DNA of 64,000 bases from an uncultured Lachnospiraceae bacterium (lineage in GTDB: Bacteria > Bacillota > Clostridia > Lachnospirales > Lachnospiraceae), in NCBI GenBank assembly GCA_900544685.1, contig UQWA01000013.1:9794-73793 (forward strand). Direction: 5' to 3'. The position numbers and the translations under genes were made by a program. Positions within the stretch are counted from its first letter, which is position 1; each line of letters starts with the position of its first letter. This document shows positions 58,267 through 64,000 of the stretch, one piece after another. The notes under the pieces were generated by a model, which saw nothing but the letters and a program-made list of their open reading frames with translations, did no database searches and was not told the origin of the DNA.

Positions 58267-58842
58267 TTACCTGCGCAGTTTTGGTCCCAGGTTTCCTGCC
58301 TTGTAATGTCTCCGACAGAGTGCCACGTAATCATCATTGGCTCCCAGGAATACCTGCGCGCCTTCCCGGATGATCTCTCCCTTCTCATTAAATCGGGTGT
58401 TGCAGCTTGCCCCGTCTCCACACCAGCAGACTGTCTTCAGTTCTTCAATCACATCTGCCCATGCCAGAAGCCACATACTTCCCTCAAACGGTTCCCTCCG
58501 GAAGTCTGTGCGTAATCCATAGCAAATCACAGGAATACTCAGATCATCCACAATATGCTCAAAGAATTCAATATCTGATTTCTTACAGAACTGTGCCTCA
58601 TCCACAACTACACAGTCATACCTGCGCAATTCTTCATCTGTCATCTTCACCAAATCTTCCACATACTTACACTTCTGCTCCAGCCCCATACGACTGCGCA
58701 CCACACCTTCATCCCTGGTATCCAGCTGAGGCTTCACCAGAAGAGCGTTTTTTCCTCTTTCATAATAATTGTATACTACCATCAGGGCATTGGCTGTCTT
58801 GGAACTTCCCATAGCACCATGCCGAAAATATAATTTCGCCAT
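58267..58842 (-). CDS. tdk: Thymidine kinase
   Basis: Phosphorylates thymidine in nucleoside salvage. 191 residues starting MAKLYFRHGAMGSSKTANAL with the P-loop; a GGAG site lies 6 bases before this ATG, so the ATG 12 bases upstream is not used. Other type II motifs: DCVVVDEAQFCKK, VICYGLRTDFRREPFEGSMW, the lasso YVALCRRHYKA, and zinc cysteines in TVCWCGDGASCNTRF. Standard length and no defects. Confidence 0.94.
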   Translation of the reverse strand: MAKLYFRHGAMGSSKTANALMVVYNYYERGKNALLVKPQLDTRDEGVVRSRMGLEQKCKYVEDLVKMTDEELRRYDCVVVDEAQFCKKSDIEFFEHIVDDLSIPVICYGLRTDFRREPFEGSMWLLAWADVIEELKTVCWCGDGASCNTRFNEKGEIIREGAQVFLGANDDYVALCRRHYKAGNLGPKLRR

Positions 58843-58936
58843 AACATTCTCCATCTCTTTTATTTACTTGTTCTATCATAGCACAGAGTCAGTCAGATTG
58901 TAATCCCATATTACCGCTCTTATTATAATCTTTTTG

Positions 58937-58966
58937 TTGCTATTATTTAATATTATGTTGTATAAT
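58937..58966 (+). promoter_or_regulatory. Promoter of the type I toxin mRNA
   Basis: TTGCTA (58937-58942), 18-base spacer, TATAAT (58961-58966) in a very AT-rich stretch, about 80 bases before the toxin start. Confidence 0.6.
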
Positions 58967-59045
58967 CATCAAAATACTATATTTAACCGGGCAGCCGGGG
59001 GACGTGCTCTTACTCTATCTGAGTCTCACAGAAAGGGTGATTATT

Positions 59046-59129
59046 ATGAGTACTTACGAAGAATTGCAAATTATACTTACTACTACATTGCTTATCGTTG
59101 CAATTTTAACTTATACACATAAGAAATAG
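59046..59129 (+). CDS. Small holin-like toxin peptide of a type I toxin-antitoxin system
   Basis: 27-residue peptide (ATG 59046) with AAAGGGTG 6-8 bases before. It has the pattern of the putative holin-like toxin family: MSTYEELQIIL, then one hydrophobic helix (about residues 7-22, LTTTLLIVAIL) and a basic tail THKK. It would act in the membrane when overproduced. The mRNA ends in a hairpin (59126-59163), and an antisense RNA promoter faces it from 59.25 kb. The leader (58990-59040) carries TGAGTCTCACA, echoing TGAGTCACA in the antisense gene, as in par-type loci. Confidence 0.75.
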   Translation: MSTYEELQIILTTTLLIVAILTYTHKK

Positions 59130-59163
59130 CCGTCCTGTTCATCTCAAAGTAAAGGACGGCTAT
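59126..59163. terminator. Shared bidirectional terminator of toxin mRNA and antisense RNA
   Basis: ATAGCCGTCC/GGACGGCTAT stem; it begins within the toxin stop codon and serves both converging transcripts (TATTCTTAG on one side, TATTTCTTATG on the other). Confidence 0.75.
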
Positions 59164-59222
59164 TCTTAGCTAAATTTATCGCCAGGTCGGGTGAGTCACA
59201 ATCACCTTCCGGCTGTCTCGTT
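59126..59222 (-). ncRNA. Antisense RNA antitoxin
   Basis: A transcript from the strong minus-strand promoter (TTGACA complement of 59252-59257, TATAAT complement of 59229-59234) would start at about 59222 and end at the shared terminator. It would be close to 95 bases long and complementary to the 3' end of the toxin mRNA. It contains GACAGCCGGAAGGTGATTGT, related to GGCAGCCGGGGGAC in the toxin leader, so both ends may pair. No open frame is present. Confidence 0.7.
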
Positions 59223-59228
59223 AAGTAT

Positions 59229-59257
59229 ATTATAAATTTAACTTCTCATTTTGTCAA
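59229..59257 (-). promoter_or_regulatory. Consensus promoter of the antisense RNA
   Basis: TTGACA, exactly 17 bases, TATAAT on the minus strand. A perfect consensus, much stronger than the toxin promoter, as expected for an RNA antitoxin. Confidence 0.85.
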
Positions 59258-59285
59258 TGATAACTTCACCATACCAATCGGTACA

Positions 59286-59315
59286 TTGACAAACCATATC
59301 TCCTGAGCGTATATT
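59286..59315 (+). promoter_or_regulatory. Promoter of the alcohol/aldehyde dehydrogenase pair
   Basis: TTGACA (59286-59291), 18-base spacer, TATATT (59310-59315), 50 bases before the adh start. A TACCAATCGGTA near-palindrome lies just upstream (59273-59284). Confidence 0.6.
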
Positions 59316-59365
59316 TTTTACATAAAAAGTTTTGATTTTAAAAGTTTTGAGGAGAATATATAATT

Positions 59366-60598
59366 ATGAATCCATTGAAAAAAACCTATTGCAGGTCCTT
59401 TCAGGCTGTCCTGAAAGCAGCCCTTCCTTTTCTGCCTTACCGCAAACCTGAGATTATCCACTCTGTTTACGGTATTCCGCAGATTCTGGAAAAGAAGAAA
59501 TGTGACCATGTTCTGATTATCACGGATACCGGTATTATCAGTCATGGTCTGATTACTCGTCTGGAGGATACTCTGGACCAGCATTTTATTCCTTATGTGG
59601 TCTATGATGGCACGGTGGCAAACCCTACCACAACGAATGTAAATGAAGCCCTTGCCCTTTACTACGAATATGACTGCAACGCAATCATTGGCTTTGGCGG
59701 TGGTTCCAGCATCGACTGTGCAAAAGCGGTAGGCGCAAGAGTCGCCAAACCGCACCAGTCTCTGGAAAAAATGAAGGGCATTCTGAAAGTACATAAAAAG
59801 CTGCCGCTTCTTATTGCCATTCCTACCACTGCCGGTACCGGGAGCGAAACTACACTGGCTGCTGTCATTACAGATGCCGAGTCACGGCACAAGTACCCCA
59901 TTAATGATTTTCCACTGATTCCGCGGGTTGCTGTGCTGGATCCAAAGGTGACTGCCAGCCTGCCTCCATTTCTGACTGCCACTACCGGCATGGATGCTCT
60001 GACCCATGCAGTGGAAGCCTATATTGGTAACTCCACCACTGCCGGCACCAGAGCGGATGCTCTTTTTGCTGTAAAAATGATTTTTGAAAATATTGACCGT
60101 GCCTATACGGATGGTTCTGATCTGGAAGCCCGGAAAAATATGCTGCTGGCTGCATTTTCCGCGGGATGCGCTTTTTCTAAATCTTATGTGGGATATGTGC
60201 ATGCCGTAGCACATTCTCTGGGCGGAGAATACAATGTGCCCCACGGACTGGCCAACGCCGTTCTGCTTCCGTTTGTGCTGGAAGCATATGGACATACTAT
60301 TGATAACAAGCTTCATCAACTGGCCATCGCCGCCGGTGTTACCGACGAAGATACCCCGGATGATCAGGCTGCTGCGCAGTTTATTCAGGCTATCAAAGAT
60401 ATGAAAAAACGGTTCGCCATTGGTGATACTATCCCTCAGATCAGGGAAGAAGATATTCCAAAGCTGGCTGCCTATGCGGAAAAAGAGGGAAATCCACTTT
60501 ATCCGGTGCCTGTCCTTATGGATGCAAAACAGTTAGAACAATTCTATTATCTTTTAATGGAAAAACACGAAGATACCGCAACAAATCAGGAGGTATGA
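59366..60598 (+). CDS. Iron-containing alcohol dehydrogenase
   Basis: 410 residues of the group III ADH family: the NAD-binding IIGFGGGSSIDCAKAVGARV, the IPTTAGTGSETTLAAVITD motif, and metal-binding MDALTHAVEAYIG and GYVHAVAHSLGGEYNVPHGL. Metal ligands (Asp and three His) are all visible. It probably interconverts an aldehyde and an alcohol with NAD(P)H. It is followed after 3 bases by an aldehyde dehydrogenase, so the pair may oxidise alcohol to acid or detoxify aldehydes. Confidence 0.92.
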   Translation: MNPLKKTYCRSFQAVLKAALPFLPYRKPEIIHSVYGIPQILEKKKCDHVLIITDTGIISHGLITRLEDTLDQHFIPYVVYDGTVANPTTTNVNEALALYYEYDCNAIIGFGGGSSIDCAKAVGARVAKPHQSLEKMKGILKVHKKLPLLIAIPTTAGTGSETTLAAVITDAESRHKYPINDFPLIPRVAVLDPKVTASLPPFLTATTGMDALTHAVEAYIGNSTTAGTRADALFAVKMIFENIDRAYTDGSDLEARKNMLLAAFSAGCAFSKSYVGYVHAVAHSLGGEYNVPHGLANAVLLPFVLEAYGHTIDNKLHQLAIAAGVTDEDTPDDQAAAQFIQAIKDMKKRFAIGDTIPQIREEDIPKLAAYAEKEGNPLYPVPVLMDAKQLEQFYYLLMEKHEDTATNQEV

Positions 60599-60601
60599 TG
60601 T

Positions 60602-61981
60602 ATGACTGAACAGGAAATCCGCTGTATTGTTGATGGACAGCGCAACTTTTTTCTTACCGGCAATACGCTGGATGTGGAATTTCGCATCCAGTCCCTGCAA
60701 AAATTGAAAACTTCCATTCTAAAATATGAATCCGAAATCCACGCTGCCATTCAGAAAGATCTGGGAAAAAGTGAGTTTGAAAGCTACATGTGTGAGACTG
60801 GTCTGACTTTAAGTGAAATCACCTATATGTTAAAGCATATACGCTCATTTGCAAAAGAAAAAAGAGTTCACACACCTCTGGCCCAATTCCATTCCAGAAG
60901 TTATCGCAAGCCTTCCCCTCACGGTGTAGTGCTGATCATGAGTCCGTGGAACTATCCGTTTCTGCTGACCATCGAGCCACTGGTGGACGCCATTGCTGCA
61001 GGTAATACGGCTGTCATCAAGCCAAGTGCTTATTCTCCGCATACCAGCGCAGTGATTTACCGTATGATCAGCGAATGCTTTGCCCCGGAATATGTCTCTG
61101 TCATCACCGGCGGACGGGCTGAAAATACCTGTCTTCTTGGTGAAAAATTTGATTATATTTTCTTTACCGGAAGCCAGTCCGTCGGAAAAGAAGTGATGCG
61201 AAAAGCTGCTGAACATCTGACACCGGTTACGCTGGAACTGGGTGGGAAGAGCCCTTGTATTGTGGAAAAAAGCGCCAATCTGAAGCTGGCCGCCAGAAGA
61301 ATTGTATTTGGGAAATATCTGAACTGTGGACAAACCTGTGTGGCACCGGATTATATCTACTGTGATGCATCCGTTAAAGATGCTCTGCTAAAAGAAATCA
61401 GCCGCCAGATTCGGAAGCAGTTCGGAAAAGATCCTCTGCATAACAAAAATTATGGAAAAATCATCAACGAAAAACATTTTCAGCGTATCTGCAGTCTGAT
61501 CGATCCTGCCAAAATTATAGTTGGCGGGGAAACCAGCCCGGAACGTCTGCAGATTACGCCGACTGTCATGGATCAGGTAACTTTCCAGGATGCCATTATG
61601 GGACAGGAGATCTTCGGTCCGGTTCTTCCGGTTCTGACTTACCGGACACTGGACGAAGCTGTCAGCCAGATCCAGTCCATGCCTCATCCTCTGGCTCTGT
61701 ACCTGTTCACCTCTGACCAGACAGTTGTCCAAAAAGTCACCTCCCGCTGTGGATTCGGCGGTGGATGCATCAACGATACCATTATCCATCTTGCCACCAG
61801 TGAAATGGGATTTGGAGGATTCGGAGAAAGCGGTATGGGGGCTTATCATGGTAAAGACGGATTTGACACATTCAGCCATTATAAGAGCATCGTAGACAAG
61901 AAAACATGGCTGGATCTGCCAATGAGATACCAGCCATACCGTTCTGTTCATAATAAACTTATCCACATTTTTCTGAAATGA
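60602..61981 (+). CDS. Aldehyde dehydrogenase (NAD(P)-dependent)
   Basis: 459 residues, close to YwdH/class 3 ALDH: IMSPWNYPFLLTIEPLVDAI, AGNTAVIKPSAYSPHTSAVI, FTGSQSVGKEVMRKAAEHLT, the general base in VTLELGGKSPCIVEKS, the catalytic Cys in LNCGQTCVAPDYIY, and QEIFGPVLPVLTY. The C-terminal GESGMGAYHGKDGFDTFSHY is also typical. It is non-acylating (no CoA-type features). It is coupled to the ADH gene upstream. Confidence 0.92.
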   Translation: MTEQEIRCIVDGQRNFFLTGNTLDVEFRIQSLQKLKTSILKYESEIHAAIQKDLGKSEFESYMCETGLTLSEITYMLKHIRSFAKEKRVHTPLAQFHSRSYRKPSPHGVVLIMSPWNYPFLLTIEPLVDAIAAGNTAVIKPSAYSPHTSAVIYRMISECFAPEYVSVITGGRAENTCLLGEKFDYIFFTGSQSVGKEVMRKAAEHLTPVTLELGGKSPCIVEKSANLKLAARRIVFGKYLNCGQTCVAPDYIYCDASVKDALLKEISRQIRKQFGKDPLHNKNYGKIINEKHFQRICSLIDPAKIIVGGETSPERLQITPTVMDQVTFQDAIMGQEIFGPVLPVLTYRTLDEAVSQIQSMPHPLALYLFTSDQTVVQKVTSRCGFGGGCINDTIIHLATSEMGFGGFGESGMGAYHGKDGFDTFSHYKSIVDKKTWLDLPMRYQPYRSVHNKLIHIFLK

Positions 61982-62092
61982 TACGCCATTTATGGGGATT
62001 GCTTTTTTCGGCAATTCCCATATATATGTTAGGGTCAAAAGCCCACAACTATGATACCTGCGGATTGTTTCGTGCCGCGCATTCCCACAATC

Positions 62093-63229
62093 CTACCCAT
62101 TATTAATTTCCTGGCTGCGTTCTTCTATTTTATCCATTGTTTCTTTGGCTTCTTCCCCCACCAGTGGTGTTGGCTGATAATTATTATAAGTGGTTTCGGA
62201 CGATACCCGGCATGGGATGACTTTATATTCGCTGCCCGTGATATTTCTTTTTCCATCCAGAATAAACTTCTGCTGAAAAATAAAGGTGTCCATCTCTGTA
62301 GGATGTGTATTGCCTCCAAAACAGAAGTTTCCCAGACTATAGGCAATCATTTTCCCTTTATATTCATCAATGCCCTGTACCACATGTGGGTGATGTCCTA
62401 CTACTACATCTGCGCCTTCATCAATGGCCAGATATGCCAGTGTCACCTGATTCTCATCCGGTACTGTCACCAGTTCATTGCTCCAGTGAAATACTGCAAC
62501 AATGATATCCACATTCTGATCTTTCAGTTTTGCAATGTCCTGTTTGACCTGTGGGATCCGCTCCAGATGATCATCCAGTTCATAAATTCCAAACATCCCC
62601 ACGCGTATACCTTTTACTTCCAGAACTGCCACATCATCATATCCAAAAGTTTTGATTCCGTTTTCTTCCAGCGTCTGCACCGTATCCTGAAAGCTTTTTT
62701 CCCCATAATCGTGACTATGATTATTCGCTATATTTGCTGCTTCTACAGATGAAGACGTCAGGATTTTAACATATTCCGGATCTCCTTTAAATGCAAACTG
62801 CTTGTCCACACGGGTGGTTTCTTCTGTTAATGTTCCTTCCATATTTACAACGGTCAGATCATCTTCTTCAAATATACTCCTCACATTTTTCAGGAAATAC
62901 TCTGGACCGTACAAGTTATAATAAGCCGGAAGCCCAGTATCCCAGGCAAAAAATTCATCTGTACCAAGAATACAATCACCGGTAAATGCTTCCATCCCCA
63001 ATTTTACCGTTCCTGCCGTCAATAATATGATCCCCGCCACTGCCATCATTCTGCACCTGGTCTGTATACGATGTCTCTGCCGCCGTATTTTTTTCCTGCG
63101 TTGGTTTAGTTTCTCCCACTGTTCCTCATTCTCACATTTCAGCATCTTTTTCTGCAGGCTGCGCTCCATGCGATACAGGTGCTCCTGTTCTGTAAGTTTT
63201 TTCCAAATATTATGTATCATGATTTTCAC
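62093..63229 (-). CDS. CapA-family metallophosphatase-like membrane protein
   Basis: 378 residues. A basic, coiled N-terminal cytoplasmic stretch (LQKKMLKCENEEQWEKLNQ, RRKKIRRQRHRIQ) precedes one membrane helix (about 60-80). The outside domain is of the PGA_cap/CapA type with VVNMEGTLTEE, IANNHSHDYGEKSF, VAVFHWSNE and VVVGHHPHVVQGID as metal residues. Family members take part in poly-gamma-glutamate or other cell-surface polymer handling. No capB/capC genes are near, so that role is not shown here. Confidence 0.85.
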   Translation of the reverse strand: MKIMIHNIWKKLTEQEHLYRMERSLQKKMLKCENEEQWEKLNQRRKKIRRQRHRIQTRCRMMAVAGIILLTAGTVKLGMEAFTGDCILGTDEFFAWDTGLPAYYNLYGPEYFLKNVRSIFEEDDLTVVNMEGTLTEETTRVDKQFAFKGDPEYVKILTSSSVEAANIANNHSHDYGEKSFQDTVQTLEENGIKTFGYDDVAVLEVKGIRVGMFGIYELDDHLERIPQVKQDIAKLKDQNVDIIVAVFHWSNELVTVPDENQVTLAYLAIDEGADVVVGHHPHVVQGIDEYKGKMIAYSLGNFCFGGNTHPTEMDTFIFQQKFILDGKRNITGSEYKVIPCRVSSETTYNNYQPTPLVGEEAKETMDKIEERSQEINNG

Positions 63230-63287
63230 TTCTCCCCAAAATCATTCACTCCATCCCCATTGACTCCCTGTTACCCCAACGCAAAAA

Positions 63288-63319
63288 GACGCAGAGTTCA
63301 AAATTGAACTCTGCGTCTG
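63288..63319 (-). terminator. Intrinsic terminator of the surface-protein gene
   Basis: Perfect 15-base arms AGACGCAGAGTTCAA/TTGAACTCTGCGTCT, followed on the minus strand by TTTTTG. It lies 50 bases after the stop codon of the gene at 63371. Confidence 0.9.
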
Positions 63320-63370
63320 CGCGTCTTTGTATCTCTTATCGTATCATATCAAATTCAGATGTCAAGACTC

Positions 63371-64000
63371 TTATTCTGTTTTCTCCGGATTGGAAATGCT
63401 GACTACATGATCATACCAGGTACCCTTTGTTCCAAGAAGTGCCAGATCAAATTCTTCATCTACACCTGGGACAGGAATATCAAAGCCATATACTTCTTCT
63501 GTTGTACCGTCGCTGTAGGTAACCTCATCTGTAGTCGGCTCAAGAAGCTGTGCACCGTCTTTCTGTGCATCTTCAGCAGTTCCTACAAACAGATTAACAA
63601 TGTTCTTGGATGCCAGACTTACATGGAAAGTCATTTCACCGTCTTTTACCGTTAATGTACCTTTTCCGTCGCACGCTTCATTAGCATGGAACATGCTGCT
63701 GTCTGTATCAAAATCTGCTGTGTAGGTACCATCTTCTAGCTCTACTGCTGCTGAATCAGTTTTTTTTTCCGTTGCTGCTTCTGTGGTTTCTTCCTCAGAT
63801 GTTGCTTCGGTAACAGCCTCTGTAGTTTCTTCTTCAGATGCTGCCTCGGTAACAGCCTCTGTGGTTTCTTCTTCGCTTGCTGCCTCGGTAGCTTCCTCTG
63901 ATTCGGCTTCTTCTGTTCCACCGATTTCATCAATGGCTGCTGCGCTATGGTCTACATAGATCTGCTGGATATCTGCGATCTCTCCCAGTCCTGCGATCTG
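63371..64000 (-). CDS. C-terminal part of a repeat-linked surface protein (NEAT-like domain)
   Basis: 209 residues visible; the N-terminus lies beyond the right edge. The frame enters as QIAGLGEIADIQQIYVDHSA, passes through an acidic low-complexity linker of near-identical ATEAASEEETTEAV units (about 63742-63900), and ends in a beta domain: LEDGTYTADFDTDSSMFHA, GKGTLTVKDGEMTFHVSLAS, YGFDIPVPGVDEEFDLALLG and GTWYDHVVSISNPEKTE. This resembles the N-terminal domain of the ABC binding protein at 50.1 kb. A role in heme/iron capture is possible, but not shown. Confidence 0.7.
   Translation of the reverse strand, partial: QIAGLGEIADIQQIYVDHSAAAIDEIGGTEEAESEEATEAASEEETTEAVTEAASEEETTEAVTEATSEEETTEAATEKKTDSAAVELEDGTYTADFDTDSSMFHANEACDGKGTLTVKDGEMTFHVSLASKNIVNLFVGTAEDAQKDGAQLLEPTTDEVTYSDGTTEEVYGFDIPVPGVDEEFDLALLGTKGTWYDHVVSISNPEKTE

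Noticed and set aside
58146..58421. 91-codon frame on the minus strand past thymidine kinase
   Set aside because: Out of frame with tdk and overlaps its end and the terminator hairpin; a shadow.
63742..63900. CRISPR-like repeats
   Set aside because: The repeats are in-frame codons of an acidic protein linker with no spacers; no CRISPR array or cas gene was seen.

Overview
The window looks like a chromosomal segment of a strictly anaerobic, low-to-mid GC Clostridia species, most probably a gut Lachnospiraceae. The signs are the rpsF-ssb-rpsR block, a VanRS-like two-component pair, class B sortase, DUF951 and DUF4317 proteins, a purine/ureide fermentation gene set, corrinoid methyl-transfer genes and soluble flavin/iron-sulfur electron-transfer complexes with no respiratory membrane anchors. 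No tRNA, rRNA, prophage or CRISPR array was seen.

Layout. 1-7.2 kb (minus strand): rpsR (cut by the window edge), ssb, rpsF, a secreted Ig-like protein, DUF951, a sirtuin, sortase B, a histidine kinase/response regulator pair and asnS. 7.4-28.6 kb: a dispersed anaerobic allantoin/ureide pathway made of allantoinase (27.2-28.6 kb), allantoate amidohydrolase (23.9-25.1), ureidoglycine-glyoxylate aminotransferase (7.5-8.7), a fused AllF-AllG oxamate carbamoyltransferase (15.8-18.8), carbamate kinase (14.9-15.8), an LctP-like permease, a DAACS symporter and an XRE-GntR-FCD regulator. The third oxamate carbamoyltransferase subunit, AllH, is 25 kb away at 43.7 kb. Interspersed are a truncated DUF4317 gene, an amidase/beta-lactamase-fold fusion, a MarR-MATE pair, a DUF3990 toxin-like pair, an esterase and a TSUP transporter. 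28.6-31.9 kb: the remains of a ureide-type ABC transporter and a hydantoin racemase, broken by frameshifts, a deletion and a complete IS200/IS605-type element.

32.0-43.6 kb is the most interesting region. One long minus-strand operon encodes malate dehydrogenase, HdrB, HdrC, HdrA, an MvhD-like protein, two multi-cluster FeS proteins and an NAD/FAD oxidoreductase (a complete Flox/Hdr set), a 2Fe-2S/4Fe-4S subunit, a fumarate-reductase-type flavoprotein, and two-subunit fumarase. It is preceded by a cobalamin riboswitch with an intrinsic terminator directly in front of the first gene. I infer a soluble oxaloacetate-malate-fumarate-succinate branch whose last step may be coupled to flavin-based electron bifurcation, and which would be switched on when B12 is scarce.

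44.6-58.1 kb: a YloV-C-like small protein and an MBL hydrolase, then a corrinoid methyl-transfer region (methyl-THF methyltransferase, two corrinoid proteins, a RACo-like corrinoid activase, DUF2284, a PucR-type regulator) continuing into a FecCD-type ABC transporter and an alpha-galactosidase. No substrate-specific MttB-type methyltransferase is present. 58.2-64 kb: thymidine kinase, a type I toxin-antitoxin locus with a 27-residue holin-like peptide and a convergent antisense RNA, an iron alcohol dehydrogenase/aldehyde dehydrogenase pair, a CapA-like protein and the C-terminal part of a repeat-linked surface protein.
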